64,000 nt of DNA, taken from the NCBI GenBank assembly GCA_003490025.1, contig DNJC01000006.1, positions 6,658 through 70,657 on the forward strand. Reading direction: 5' to 3'. The notes beneath the pieces are model-generated. The model had not been told where the DNA came from. It was given only the letters and a program-made list of their open reading frames with translations, and did not search any database. Shown here in pieces: positions 1 through 8,942 of this stretch (positions within the stretch are counted from its first letter, which is position 1; every line of letters begins with the position of its first letter). The translations under genes and the position numbers were made by a program. The stretch comes from Geobacter sp. (GTDB lineage Bacteria > Desulfobacterota > Desulfuromonadia > Geobacterales > Geobacteraceae).

Positions 1-111
1 AGGGGGTTAGGGGGTGGGGGTAGGTGCCACATTTCGCGACGTTGGCAACTTCACCCACCCCCCGGCCCCCTCCCGTCAAGGGCGGGGGAGTTTAATTGCA
101 AGGAAAGAGAC

Positions 112-1008
112 ATGCCTAAGAAGCATCATGGCGCCTGGTACATAGTCGCCTCGGCGGCGGGGTTCGCCACCCTCGGCATCCTCATCAAGAGCGCCTTTGC
201 AGGCGGCGCCAACATAACCACCATCCTCGCCGGCCGGTTCCTGATTGCCGGGCTGTTCCTGGTCGTCTATCTCAAGGCACGCGGGATACCGTTTCGCGTC
301 GACCGTCGGACCGCGATCTCCCTGACGCTCATGGGGGCGATCGGCTACGGCGGCATGTCCATGCTCTTCGCCAACGCCATCCACTACCTCCCGGCGTCGC
401 TAACGGCGATGCTGCTTTACACCTATCCCGCGCTGGTTACGGTGCTGGCTCTCTTGGTCGGCGACGAGCGTTTCAACCCCGCCAAGGGGATCGCCCTCGT
501 CGTCTGTACGGTCGGGCTGGTTCTCCTTTTGGGGGCGTCCTTCGAGGGGGTGCGGCTTGAGGGGGTGCTGTCCGCCCTTGGCGCGGCGAGCATCTACAGC
601 TGTTACATAATCATCGGCAACAGGATTCTGAAGAACCTGGATCCGATGGTTACCTCACTGTGGGTCTGCACCACGGCCGGTCTAGCCTTTTTGCTGTACG
701 GCTTGGCAACCGGGGAACTGATCTACAGCATGTCTCCCTCCGGGTGGCTCTCCATCCTCGGCATCGCCATGTTGCCGACGCTTATCGGCGTCATCGGCTT
801 CTTTGCCGGGCTGAGGCTGATCGGCGCCACCAACGCCTCCATCATCAGCATGCTGGAGCCTCTCATCACGGTCGTTCTCTCTGCGCTGCTTCTAGGCGAG
901 CGGATCACGCCGCTGCAGGGGTTCGGCGGCGCGGTGCTCCTCTTCGGCGGTCTCGTCCTGCAGCTATGGGGACACGAGGCACGGCACGAGACTGTCACCG
1001 AGGTGTAA
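112..1008 (+). CDS. DMT-family (EamA) membrane transporter
   Basis: A 298-residue protein that is hydrophobic along its length, with about ten predicted membrane segments arranged as two EamA-like halves, the usual size and plan of the drug/metabolite transporter superfamily. The second half has the family-typical run LEPLITVVLSALLLGE near residues 246-261. It sits in the inner membrane and probably exports a small metabolite, but the substrate cannot be read from the sequence. The ATG is preceded by AAGGAAAGAG. It is followed by a repeat-rich gap, so it is probably a single transcription unit. The family call is firm; specificity is unknown. Confidence 0.85.
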   Translation: MPKKHHGAWYIVASAAGFATLGILIKSAFAGGANITTILAGRFLIAGLFLVVYLKARGIPFRVDRRTAISLTLMGAIGYGGMSMLFANAIHYLPASLTAMLLYTYPALVTVLALLVGDERFNPAKGIALVVCTVGLVLLLGASFEGVRLEGVLSALGAASIYSCYIIIGNRILKNLDPMVTSLWVCTTAGLAFLLYGLATGELIYSMSPSGWLSILGIAMLPTLIGVIGFFAGLRLIGATNASIISMLEPLITVVLSALLLGERITPLQGFGGAVLLFGGLVLQLWGHEARHETVTEV

Positions 1009-1010
1009 AC

Positions 1011-1123
1011 CTTCCCCCCTCCTGGCCTCCCCCCTCCGGGGGAGGGACTCGGACGCTCACTTTCCGAAAGTATGTTGTCCATCTCCCGCCCCCGGAGGGG
1101 GAGGGGCAGGGAGGGGGAAGATT
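1011..1123. repeat. GC-rich palindromic intergenic repeat (CCCTCCGGGGGAGGG type)
   Basis: The stretch holds two nested hairpins, CCCCCTCCGGGGGAGGG and CCCGCCCCCGGAGGGGGAGGG, spaced about 45 bases apart. Similar C-run/G-run palindromes occur near 55-90, 2968-3093, 8834-8858, 22861-22900 and 39081-39290, always between genes. It looks like a dispersed non-coding repeat; it may also act as a weak transcription stop for the transporter gene. Confidence 0.6.
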
Positions 1124-1220
1124 TGTCCCGCCCCGCCTCAATCACCCGCCAACATTGACTTTCCCGCTTCGATCTGCTAGAGGAATAGGCTTGCATTAAT
1201 CGCACGCCATAAAGGACCTC

Positions 1221-1901
1221 ATGGAACTGTTCTTTCTCAAAGTATCGATAATGCTGGTCCCCGCACTGATGGCCATCACCTGCCACGAGGTGTCGCACGG
1301 CTACATAGCGGACAAATTCGGCGACAGTACGGCGAGGTCTCTGGGGCGTCTCACGCTGAACCCGCTCAAGCACCTGGACCTTTTCGGCACGCTCATGATC
1401 TTTATCGTGGGGATAGGGTGGGCAAAGCCGGTACCGGTCAATTTCAACAACCTGCGCCGCCCAAAGACGGACATGATCTGGGTCGCCGCCGCCGGTCCCA
1501 TCACCAACTTCACTCTCGCCTGCGTTTCGGCTTTTGCCATGCGGCTGCTGGTGGCCGCAACCGAAGGGGTGCCTGATGGCTCGATGCTCGCCGCCATCAT
1601 CGATCCGACCGCGCTGATGCTGGCTTTCTCCGTCTACATCAACCTGATGCTCGGTATCTTCAACCTGATCCCGGTGCCGCCGCTCGACGGTGGCAGGGTG
1701 GCGGTCGGCCTGCTCCCGTATCGTCCGTCTGCCGCGCTGGCGAGGCTTGAGCCGTTCGGCATGATCATCATTATCGCGCTGGTGTTCTTCACCAACGTAT
1801 TCGGCTATGTCATATCTCCCGCGCTTAACTTCGGCGTCCATCTTCTTGCAGGGCCGCAAAGCAACCTTGTATTCGGCGTAACCAAGCTGATGTTGAAGTA
1901 G
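1221..1901 (+). CDS. Site-2 protease family protein (peptidase M50)
   Basis: A 226-residue membrane metalloprotease. The zinc-binding HExxH motif appears as CHEVSHGYIADKFGD near residue 22, inside the first hydrophobic segment, and the third-ligand motif as NLIPVPPLDGGRV near residue 147. It matches the short, PDZ-less M50B (S2P/SpoIVFB-like) proteins that are often found directly upstream of trpS and scpAB in this lineage. It would cut substrates within the inner membrane; the substrate is unknown. The start ATG follows AAAGGA. trpS begins 57 bases downstream on the same strand, so the two are probably co-transcribed. Confidence 0.9.
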   Translation: MELFFLKVSIMLVPALMAITCHEVSHGYIADKFGDSTARSLGRLTLNPLKHLDLFGTLMIFIVGIGWAKPVPVNFNNLRRPKTDMIWVAAAGPITNFTLACVSAFAMRLLVAATEGVPDGSMLAAIIDPTALMLAFSVYINLMLGIFNLIPVPPLDGGRVAVGLLPYRPSAALARLEPFGMIIIIALVFFTNVFGYVISPALNFGVHLLAGPQSNLVFGVTKLMLK

Positions 1902-1958
1902 GCTCTCCGTTGCCGGGAGAAACTGGAGACATGGAAATAAAAAAAGGAGTCCGTATTT

Positions 1959-2942
1959 ATGAGCAACAACCGTATCGTTAGCGGCATGAGGCCAACCGGT
2001 AAACTGCATCTCGGTCATTATCACGGGGTGCTTTCCAACTGGATGGAACTGCAGAGCAACTTCGAATGTTTCTTCTTCGCCGCTGACTGGCACTCCCTGA
2101 CCACGGAATACGCTAATACGGATGGCATCAAGGACAGCATCAACGAGATGGTGCTCGACTGGCTCGCGTTCGGCATCGACCCGGAGAAGAGCGTCATCTT
2201 CGAGCAGAGCAGGGTGCCGCAGCACGCGGAACTCAACCTGATCCTCTCCATGATAACGCCGGTCTCCTGGCTGGAGCGCAACCCGACCTACAAGGAGATG
2301 CAGGAGAATCTCACCACCAAGGACCTCTCGACTTTCGGCTTCCTTGGCTATCCGGTGCTGATGGCCTCCGACATCATCGTCTACAAGGCGTCCCGCGTCC
2401 CGGTCGGCCAGGACCAGATCCCGCACCTAGAGATCACCAGGGAGATCGCACGGCGCTTCAACTACCTCTACGGCGAGGTATTCCCGGAGCCGGCGGCGCT
2501 TCTGACCGAGACCCCGAAGGTGCTCGGCACCGACGGCAGGAAGATGAGCAAATCCTACGGCAACGCCATTTTTCTTTCCGACGATGCCGAGGAGACCAGG
2601 AAGAAGGTGATGTCCATGGTCACCGACACCCAGCGTCCCTTCAAGCGCGACCCGGGCGAGCCGGACCGCTGCGTCGCCTTCACGCTGCACTCGCTCTATG
2701 TGGACGAGGCCAAGCGTGCCGAGATAGTCGAGGGATGCCGCAGCGCGCAGCTTGGTTGCGTCGACTGCAAGAAGATCCTGGCCCAGGCCATGATAGACAC
2801 GCTGGCTCCCTTCAGGGAGAAGCGGGTGGCTCTGGAGCAGCAGCCCGGTTTGGTGAACGAGGTGTTGGCCGCCGGAAGCCGCAAGGCCGAGGTCGTCGCC
2901 AGGCAGACCATGGAAGAGGCCCGCGCCGCGCTGAAGGTGTAG
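1959..2942 (+). CDS. trpS: Tryptophanyl-tRNA synthetase
   Basis: A 327-residue class I aminoacyl-tRNA synthetase that charges tRNA-Trp in the cytoplasm. The HIGH-like signature is PTGKLHLGHYHG near residue 11 and the KMSKS loop is GRKMSKSYGNA near residue 195. The length is normal for bacterial TrpRS. The start ATG has a strong AAAAAGGAG ribosome site seven bases upstream. It lies between the M50 protease gene and scpA; the gap to scpA holds GC-rich palindromes and a 7-bp tandem repeat. Confidence 0.97.
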   Translation: MSNNRIVSGMRPTGKLHLGHYHGVLSNWMELQSNFECFFFAADWHSLTTEYANTDGIKDSINEMVLDWLAFGIDPEKSVIFEQSRVPQHAELNLILSMITPVSWLERNPTYKEMQENLTTKDLSTFGFLGYPVLMASDIIVYKASRVPVGQDQIPHLEITREIARRFNYLYGEVFPEPAALLTETPKVLGTDGRKMSKSYGNAIFLSDDAEETRKKVMSMVTDTQRPFKRDPGEPDRCVAFTLHSLYVDEAKRAEIVEGCRSAQLGCVDCKKILAQAMIDTLAPFREKRVALEQQPGLVNEVLAAGSRKAEVVARQTMEEARAALKV

Positions 2943-2967
2943 GCCGGGGCGGGAAGGTTGGTCTCTC

Positions 2968-3093
2968 AGTCTCCCCCTCGCCCTTCGGGAGAGGGACGGG
3001 GTGAGGGCGTCGCAATGGGCAACCATGTCACGCTGTGGCGCCTCCCTCACCCGGCCTTCGGCCACCCTCTCCCGGAGGGCGAGGGGATGGGGC
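2968..3093. repeat. GC-rich palindromic intergenic repeat pair
   Basis: The gap between trpS and scpA carries CCCTCGCCCTTCGGGAGAGGG and, about 70 bases on, CCCTCTCCCGGAGGGCGAGGGG in opposed arrangement, with CCTCACCCGGCCTTCGGCC between them. The same words recur at 39081-39290. The outer arms can pair with each other, giving one large hairpin. This is a dispersed repeat; no coding potential is evident. Confidence 0.6.
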
Positions 3094-3110
3094 GTTGACC
3101 GATGCACAAC

Positions 3111-3138
3111 GTAGAACATAGAACGTAGAACGTAGAAC
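3111..3138. repeat. 7-bp tandem repeat (GTAGAAC x4)
   Basis: Four consecutive 7-base units, GTAGAAC, ATAGAAC, GTAGAAC, GTAGAAC, end 18 bases before the scpA start codon. Comparable heptad runs with other unit sequences lie at 16063-16094, 16166-16205 and 41940-41967. Confidence 0.8.
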
Positions 3139-3156
3139 TGCCTTTGAGGAGTCCCC

Positions 3157-4002
3157 TTGTCGCTGGAAAGCATGCAAAGCAACCTTTTTTCTGACGCCCT
3201 GGAGGACGCCTACCGGGTCCGGATAGAGGAGTTCGAGGGACCGCTCGACCTGCTGCTCCACCTCATCAAGAAAAACGAGGTGGACATCTACAACATCCCG
3301 ATCGCGGCCATCGCCCGGCAATACCTCGAGTACATCGAACTCATGAAGGAACTGAACCTGGATATCGCGGGCGAGTTCCTGGTGATGGCGGCCACCCTGT
3401 TGCAGATCAAGTCGCGCATGCTGCTCCCGGTCACGCCTGAGGAGGAAGAGGCCGAGGTCGAGGACCCGCGCGCCGAACTGGTGCGAAGGCTCCTGGAATA
3501 CCAGCGCTACCGTGACGCGTCCTACCTCCTCACCAGCCGCAACCTCCTGGGGAGGGACGTCTTCGCCCGCAAGTTCGGATCCCCGGAACTTGAGGAGCTG
3601 GAGCCGGTCGAGGAGCCTGCCGACGTCGAACTGTTCGAGCTGATAGAGGCTTTCCAGCGGGTGCTGGCGCGCATCTCGGTGGACACCTTCCATGATGTCA
3701 TCGCGGACGGGATATCGATCGCGGACCGCATCGGCGAGGTCCTGTCGGTGCTGCACGTCGAGAAAACGGTGGTGTTCGACTCGCTCTTCGCGGACGGCAT
3801 GACCCGCGACCTGCTGGTGGTCACCTTCCTTTCCATACTCGAGCTTTGCAAGCTGAAACTGATAAAGATCGTGCAGGGAGAGAGTCTCGGCACCATCTGG
3901 CTCACCCTGGCGGCGTCCGCCGAAGAGGGGAGCGACCCGGAAAGCGTCGTCGAGGCCGCAACTCATGAAGACACTGAGCAGGAGGAAATAGTTGGCGGTT
4001 AA
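3157..4002 (+). CDS. scpA: Segregation and condensation protein A
   Basis: A 281-residue kleisin subunit of the bacterial SMC condensin. The conserved N-terminal ScpA signature is visible as FEGPLDLLLHLIKKNEVDIY near residues 24-43, followed by the helical middle and the C-terminal winged-helix part. It bridges the SMC heads and binds ScpB in chromosome segregation. The start is taken as TTG at 3157, preceded by TTTGAGGA; an ATG at 3172 is the alternative and would remove five residues. Its last 11 bases overlap scpB, indicating translational coupling. Confidence 0.93.
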   Translation: MSLESMQSNLFSDALEDAYRVRIEEFEGPLDLLLHLIKKNEVDIYNIPIAAIARQYLEYIELMKELNLDIAGEFLVMAATLLQIKSRMLLPVTPEEEEAEVEDPRAELVRRLLEYQRYRDASYLLTSRNLLGRDVFARKFGSPELEELEPVEEPADVELFELIEAFQRVLARISVDTFHDVIADGISIADRIGEVLSVLHVEKTVVFDSLFADGMTRDLLVVTFLSILELCKLKLIKIVQGESLGTIWLTLAASAEEGSDPESVVEAATHEDTEQEEIVGG

Positions 4003-4570
4003 ATCGCTAAGGACAATCATCGAAAGCCTCCTCTTCGTCCATGACCAGCCGCTGTCGGTGGACCGGCTCTGTCTCATCCTCGAGGAGTACGAGCGTCCGG
4101 ACATCAGGGGCGCGCTGGACGAGCTGGTCGAGGAGTACCATGCCGCCGACCGCGGCATCGTGCTGGTGCAGGTCGCCGGCGGGTACCAGCTTAGGAGCTG
4201 TCCTGAGCACGCGGACTACATCAGGCGGCTCACCAAGAGCAAGGGGGTCAAGTTCAGCCAGTCGGCCCTCGAGACTCTCGCCATCATCGCCTACCGCCAG
4301 CCCGTCACCAGGGCCGAGGTCGAATACCTGCGCGGCGTCGACTCAGGCGGGGTGATGAAGAGCCTCCTTGAGAAGAAACTGTTGAAGATACTCGGCAAGA
4401 AGGACGTCCCCGGCAAGCCGCTCATCTACGGCACCAGCCGTGAATTCCTGGAGCTGTTCGGCCTCAAGGACCTGGCGGCTTTGCCGACCCTCAAGGAGAT
4501 CCAGGAACTGGTCCCCCCCGACCCGTTCGCCGATCAGCCTGCACTGCCGCTCGACGCTGTTGAACCGTAG
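3992..4570 (+). CDS. scpB: Segregation and condensation protein B
   Basis: A 192-residue winged-helix protein, partner of ScpA and SMC in the condensin complex. The family signature is seen in SQSALETLAIIAYRQPVTRAEVEYLRGVD in two pieces near residues 90-118. The TTG start is chosen because a strong GGAGG site lies seven bases upstream, and no ATG gives a comparable length. It overlaps the end of scpA. Residues after about 175 are a short Pro/Asp-rich tail. Confidence 0.93.
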   Translation: MAVKSLRTIIESLLFVHDQPLSVDRLCLILEEYERPDIRGALDELVEEYHAADRGIVLVQVAGGYQLRSCPEHADYIRRLTKSKGVKFSQSALETLAIIAYRQPVTRAEVEYLRGVDSGGVMKSLLEKKLLKILGKKDVPGKPLIYGTSREFLELFGLKDLAALPTLKEIQELVPPDPFADQPALPLDAVEP

Positions 4571-4658
4571 TCTTTGCTGCGCTAGAATAGTGCCTGGCGC
4601 GAAACCGCCGGGTTTCCCGCACCGGGATCGGCCGCTATCGCGTTAAAGGAGGCTTGGC

Positions 4659-5459
4659 ATGGTACGTCTACCGGCAGTTGCCGGGAAGTTCTACACGGAC
4701 GACCCGGACCGGCTCCGCGAGGAGCTCTCCTCGATGATGCCGCAAGGCCAGGAAGAGCGGGCCATCGGCATCGTCGCTCCGCATGCGGGCTACGTGTATT
4801 CCGGCCACGTCGCCGGGAAGGTCTACTCCGCGGTCCGCGTTCCCGACACCGTCCTCGTCCTTGGCCCCAACCACACCGGCCTCGGCGCCCCCGCGGCGCT
4901 CGCTCCCGCCGGGGAGTGGCTCACGCCGCTCGGCCCGGTCCCCGTGAACAGCCTTCTTTCCAAGCTGATCCTGAAGCATGCCGCCTCCGTCCGGGAGGAC
5001 GTGGTGGCGCACCGGTTCGAACACTCCATCGAGGTCCAGCTCCCTTTCCTGCAGTACCGCAACCCTGACGTCACCATCGCCGCCATCTGCCTCTCGCTTC
5101 CCGACTTCGACTCCATCTCCCAGCTCGGAGAGGGGATCGCGAGCGCCATCAAGGAGTTCGGCCAGGAGGTCCTCATCGTCGCCAGCTCCGACATGACGCA
5201 CTACGAATCGGCGCGGGCGGCCAAGGCGAAGGACGACCTGGCGCTGGCGCAACTGACCGGCATGAACCCCGAGGGGCTCCTCAGGGTCTGCCGCGAGAAG
5301 GGAATCACCATGTGCGGGGTGATCCCGGCCACGGCCATGCTGGTCGCCGCCAGGTCGCTGGGAGCTTCCTGCTGCCGGCTGGTAAACTACGCGACCAGCG
5401 GCGACGTGAGCGGCGACCAGAAGAGCGTGGTCGCCTACGCAGCCCTCGCGGTCTCCTGA
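4659..5459 (+). CDS. amrB: AmmeMemoRadiSam system protein B (MEMO1 family)
   Basis: A 266-residue MEMO1-like protein related to non-haem-iron dioxygenases. Family features include VRLPAVAGKFY at the N-terminus, APHAGYVYSGHVAG near residue 41, LGPNHTG near 68, and SSDMTHYE near 173. In many genomes this protein accompanies AMMECR1 and a radical-SAM protein; neither is seen here, so this is a solitary copy in the window. The biochemical role of the bacterial protein is not settled. RBS AAAGGAGG precedes the ATG. Its TGA overlaps the next gene's ATG by one base. Confidence 0.88.
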   Translation: MVRLPAVAGKFYTDDPDRLREELSSMMPQGQEERAIGIVAPHAGYVYSGHVAGKVYSAVRVPDTVLVLGPNHTGLGAPAALAPAGEWLTPLGPVPVNSLLSKLILKHAASVREDVVAHRFEHSIEVQLPFLQYRNPDVTIAAICLSLPDFDSISQLGEGIASAIKEFGQEVLIVASSDMTHYESARAAKAKDDLALAQLTGMNPEGLLRVCREKGITMCGVIPATAMLVAARSLGASCCRLVNYATSGDVSGDQKSVVAYAALAVS

Positions 5460-8086
5460 TGGAGGTAATCACCACCCACCTCAACGCGGATTTCGACTGC
5501 ATCGGCTCGATGGTGGCCGCGAAAAAGCTCTACCCCGAGGCGCTGCTGGTGTTCCCCGGCGCCCAGGAGAAGGGGGTGCGTGACTTCTTCCTGAAATCCC
5601 ATCCGGCCGAGCCGGAATTCACCCGCATGAAGGACATCGATTTTTCCAGCATCACCCGCCTCATCGTCGTCGACTGCCAGCATTCCTCCCGCATCGCGAA
5701 GTTCGGGGAACTTGCCAAAAGCGGCACCGTAGAGGTCCACATCTACGACCACCACCCGACCAGTTCCGGCGACCTGAAGTCCGACGGTGGCGTGATACGC
5801 CCCTGCGGCTCGACCACGACCATCCTGGTCGGGATGCTGATGCAGCGCGCCATCGAGGTGGATCCGTACCAGGCGACGCTGATGATGCTCGGCATCCACG
5901 AGGACACCGGCAACCTCACCTTCCCCTCGACCACCGCGGAGGACTACGCCGCCGCGGCCTGGCTCCTTGAGCGCGGCGCGAACCTGAACGAGGTCGCCGA
6001 CTCCATCGGCAAGGAGCTTACCGTCGAGCAGGTCTCCCTCCTGAACGATCTCCTCACCTCGCTGAAGACCACTTCCCTCAAGGGGGTCGATGTCTCCGTG
6101 GCGCACGCCTCGGTCGACAGGTACGTGGGGGACATCGCCAACCTGGCCCACATGATCCGCGACATGGAGAACCTGCAGTCGCTTTTCATCGTGGTGGGGA
6201 TGCAGGACCGGGTCTTCGTGATCGCGAGAAGCCGCATTCCGGAGGTGAGGGTAGGGGAGATCCTGCAGGAATTGGGGGGCGGGGGGCACGCCACCGCAGC
6301 GTCGGCAACTGTCCGGGAACTCACCGTGATCCAGACGCTGGAGCGGCTGGAAGCCGTGTTGCGCAAGCGGGTGGACCCGAGGCGGGTGGCGCGGGACATC
6401 ATGTCGTCGCCGGTGAAGACCCTTCCCCCCGACTGCACCATCTTGGAGGCGCGCGAGCGCCTGGTGCGCTACAACCTGAGCGCGATGCCGGTCCTTGAAG
6501 GTGAGGAGGTGCGCGGCATCATCTCCAGGAAGACGGTGGAGAAGGCCCTGTACCACAACCTGGGCCGCGTCCCTGTTTCGGACTACATGCACTCCGAGTT
6601 CATGATCGCCTCCCCAGACACCCCCATAAGCGAGATCCAGAGCTACGTCGTCGGGGGCGATGCGAGGCTGGTGCCGGTTCTCTCGGATGGGGCGCTGGTG
6701 GGGGTGGTGACGCGTACCGACCTGCTGCGCTACAGCCTGGGGAACGAGGCGATCTACGACCTGGCAAGGGAGGCGATACAGGTCAAGAGCCGCGAGGTGG
6801 AGGGGTTGATGAAAAAGCACCTCCATCCGCGTTCCGTCAGCATCCTGCACGATCTGGGGCGGGTCGCCGACCAACTCGACGTCCCGCTTTACGCGGTGGG
6901 CGGGTTCGTGAGGGATCTGCTGCTTGGGCACGAAAACGTCGACGTCGACGTCACGGTGGACGGCGACGGCATCCTCTTCGCCGAGACCTTCGCCGCCAAG
7001 TTCGGCTGCAGGGTGAAGAGCCACGAGAAGTTCGGCACCGCGGTCATTGTGTTCCCGGACGGCTTCAAGATCGACGTCGCCAGCACCCGCCTCGAGTACT
7101 ACGCCTCGCCCGGCGCCCTGCCGACCGTCGAGCGCTCGTCGCTCAAGATGGACCTCTACCGTCGAGACTTCACCGTCAACACGCTCGCCATAGGCCTCAA
7201 CAACCGGTCCTTCGGGCAGCTCGTCGACTACTTCGGGGCCTACCGGGACCTCCAGGAGAAGGTGATCCGCGTGCTGCACAACCTCTCTTTCGTGGAGGAC
7301 CCGACCCGGGTGTTCCGTGCCATCCGGTTCGAACAGCGCCTGAACTTCAGGATAGCGAGGCACACCGAGGACCTGATCAAGAACGCGGTGAAGATGGAGT
7401 TCCTGGAGAAGCTCGGGGGGCGAAGGCTTCTCTCGGAGCTGGTCCAGATCCTCAAGGAGAAGGAACCGCTCAAGGGGATCGGCCGCATGGCTTCGCTTGG
7501 GCTTTTGCGCTTTATCCACCCGGATGTCGAACTGACGCCGGCCATGCAGGGGGCGCTTGAGGAACTTCGGTACGTCGTGTCGTGGTTCGACCTCCTCTAC
7601 CTGGAACGCCCCTACGAGCGCTGGGCCGTCTATTTCCTTACCCTGTGCGAGACCCTTACCTCGGACCAGTTCTGGGGAACCTGCACCAGGCTTGCCGTCA
7701 GCGAGCACTACAAGGAACGTCTGGTTGAAATGCGAAAGCTGGCCGACGACCTTGTCAGCGGGATGGAACGGAGGCTTTCGCGGCAGGAGCGGGTGGAGAA
7801 CAGCGAGATCTACTTCATCCTGCGCGGGCTCCCGGTCGAAGTGCTCCTGTATCATATGGCCAAAAGCCGTAGCCCCGAGGTCAAGAGGTGCATCTCCCTC
7901 TATTTCACCAAGCTCCATTCCATGCGCACCCAGATCGGCGGAGAGGAGCTGAAGGCGTTGGGGGTCAAGCCGGGCCCGATGTACCGGGAGCTGCTGGATG
8001 CGGTTTTGAGCGCGAAACTGAACGGCCTCGTCGTCAGTCGCGATGACGAGATCAGACTCGCCACCGAACTGATAGCGGCGGTGTAG
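5459..8086 (+). CDS. DHH-CBS-tRNA nucleotidyltransferase fusion (A-adding/CCA-adding type)
   Basis: An 875-residue multidomain protein. Order: a DHH/DHHA1 phosphoesterase module (YDHHP near residue 98; GGGGHATAAS near 272), two CBS domains (about 310-425), then a class II nucleotidyltransferase head (AVGGFVRDLLLG near 478, catalytic NVDVDVTV, RRDFTVNTLA) and a helical tRNA-binding tail. It repairs or finishes tRNA 3' ends; the DHH part may act on short nucleotides. Large enzymes of this plan are known as A-adding enzymes in Aquifex, and Geobacter sulfurreducens is reported to split CC- and A-addition, so an A-adding role is likely but inferred. The ATG at 5459 is chosen because it overlaps the upstream stop (TGATG). 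Confidence 0.88.
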   Translation: MEVITTHLNADFDCIGSMVAAKKLYPEALLVFPGAQEKGVRDFFLKSHPAEPEFTRMKDIDFSSITRLIVVDCQHSSRIAKFGELAKSGTVEVHIYDHHPTSSGDLKSDGGVIRPCGSTTTILVGMLMQRAIEVDPYQATLMMLGIHEDTGNLTFPSTTAEDYAAAAWLLERGANLNEVADSIGKELTVEQVSLLNDLLTSLKTTSLKGVDVSVAHASVDRYVGDIANLAHMIRDMENLQSLFIVVGMQDRVFVIARSRIPEVRVGEILQELGGGGHATAASATVRELTVIQTLERLEAVLRKRVDPRRVARDIMSSPVKTLPPDCTILEARERLVRYNLSAMPVLEGEEVRGIISRKTVEKALYHNLGRVPVSDYMHSEFMIASPDTPISEIQSYVVGGDARLVPVLSDGALVGVVTRTDLLRYSLGNEAIYDLAREAIQVKSREVEGLMKKHLHPRSVSILHDLGRVADQLDVPLYAVGGFVRDLLLGHENVDVDVTVDGDGILFAETFAAKFGCRVKSHEKFGTAVIVFPDGFKIDVASTRLEYYASPGALPTVERSSLKMDLYRRDFTVNTLAIGLNNRSFGQLVDYFGAYRDLQEKVIRVLHNLSFVEDPTRVFRAIRFEQRLNFRIARHTEDLIKNAVKMEFLEKLGGRRLLSELVQILKEKEPLKGIGRMASLGLLRFIHPDVELTPAMQGALEELRYVVSWFDLLYLERPYERWAVYFLTLCETLTSDQFWGTCTRLAVSEHYKERLVEMRKLADDLVSGMERRLSRQERVENSEIYFILRGLPVEVLLYHMAKSRSPEVKRCISLYFTKLHSMRTQIGGEELKALGVKPGPMYRELLDAVLSAKLNGLVVSRDDEIRLATELIAAV

Positions 8087-8353
8087 CGTTTTTGCCACAG
8101 TACCGTTCTTTCACGTACTTCTGGTAAGTTAATGAATTTGTGCGCTTTTGCTACTCACCTCCTTAAAAGTGAGGCATTTAAAGCACATGAGAACAAACAA
8201 CTCGCCTTACTAATCAACCCCCATCTTCACGCTTCTTTTACAATTCATCCCGGTATTACAGGTGGTTACGCGCTTTTGTCCGCTTGCGCTGCGGCGGTGG
8301 CCCCGATGTTGCAAAGAGTTCGGTGATTTTCACCGGACACAGAGAGGGCCAAC
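8087..8353. other. AT-richer intergenic region with a small hairpin
   Basis: No convincing gene is seen. A 64-codon open frame (8132-8326) lacks a ribosome site and family resemblance. A perfect short hairpin, CGGTGA-TTT-TCACCG, lies at about 8320-8335, just upstream of the next gene, and may be part of its leader. The base composition is noticeably more AT-rich than the flanking genes. Confidence 0.4.
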
Positions 8354-8737
8354 ATGAAGAATTTGCAGCGCTGCGTTATCATTGCCGTCACCTTTATTTT
8401 TATGGCTAACCCCTGCTTTGCTGCGGAGAACACGTTCAAAACCTTCTTCGAGGATGCCTTCTACGGCGGGCTCACCGGCGGTCTGGTGGGAGGCGCTTTG
8501 CTGGTCTTCACCAAGAAGCCGCTGGACCACCTCGACTACGTAGGCTACGGCGCCGCTGCCGGCGTCATCGTCGGCGCCACGTACGGGGCCATCACCACCA
8601 CCAGGTCCCTGGCCGAGGTCGAGAACGGCAGGGTCAGGTTTGCCATGCCGACCATCAAGCCCGAGTTCAGGGAAGGGTCAACCAGGGGGCAGACCACCCT
8701 CGTCGCCACCGCAGAGCTGATCCGCGGCAAATTCTAA
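8354..8737 (+). CDS. Exported glycine-rich hypothetical protein
   Basis: A 127-residue protein not assigned to a known family. Residues 1-23 form a clear Sec signal peptide (basic start, hydrophobic core, FAA cleavage-type site). Residues 36-50 (GGLTGGLVGGALLVF) and 65-80 (GYGAAAGVIVGATYGA) are glycine-zipper-like hydrophobic segments that may insert in a membrane. A strong terminator follows, so it looks like a single-gene unit. It is most likely a small envelope protein; function unknown. Confidence 0.7.
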   Translation: MKNLQRCVIIAVTFIFMANPCFAAENTFKTFFEDAFYGGLTGGLVGGALLVFTKKPLDHLDYVGYGAAAGVIVGATYGAITTTRSLAEVENGRVRFAMPTIKPEFREGSTRGQTTLVATAELIRGKF

Positions 8738-8763
8738 GAAGATCCGTCACGATAAACCGATAC

Positions 8764-8791
8764 GGGAAGGCCAATGGCCTTCCCTTTTTTT
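8764..8791 (+). terminator. Rho-independent terminator
   Basis: A perfect 10-bp stem, GGGAAGGCCA paired with TGGCCTTCCC, is followed by seven T residues, 26 bases after the stop of the glycine-rich protein gene. Confidence 0.92.
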
Positions 8792-8942
8792 ATCTGTTTT
8801 TCCTGCCACGATCTATCTAGCCCTCACGCACACGTCCCTCCCTTGAAGGGGCGGGAGAGTCTCTCCGTTAACGGCAAGTCGCAACATTGCCCATTAGTTG
8901 CCTTAATAAGACCCCTGGTATAAACTACAGGGGTTCTAAGGC

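Noticed and set aside
1..111. End of an upstream gene at the left edge
   Set aside because: Only repeat-like and low-complexity bases are seen; no credible reading frame runs in from the edge.
723..2426. A 567-residue minus-strand frame over the transporter, protease and trpS
   Set aside because: It lies opposite three well-supported genes and has low-complexity, shadow-type composition.
5435..8098. An 887-residue minus-strand frame opposite the nucleotidyltransferase gene
   Set aside because: It is antisense to a protein with clear catalytic motifs; long open frames on the opposite strand are expected at high GC.
8132..8326. A 64-residue gene in the gap before the glycine-rich protein
   Set aside because: No ribosome site, no recognisable family and no coupling with neighbours.
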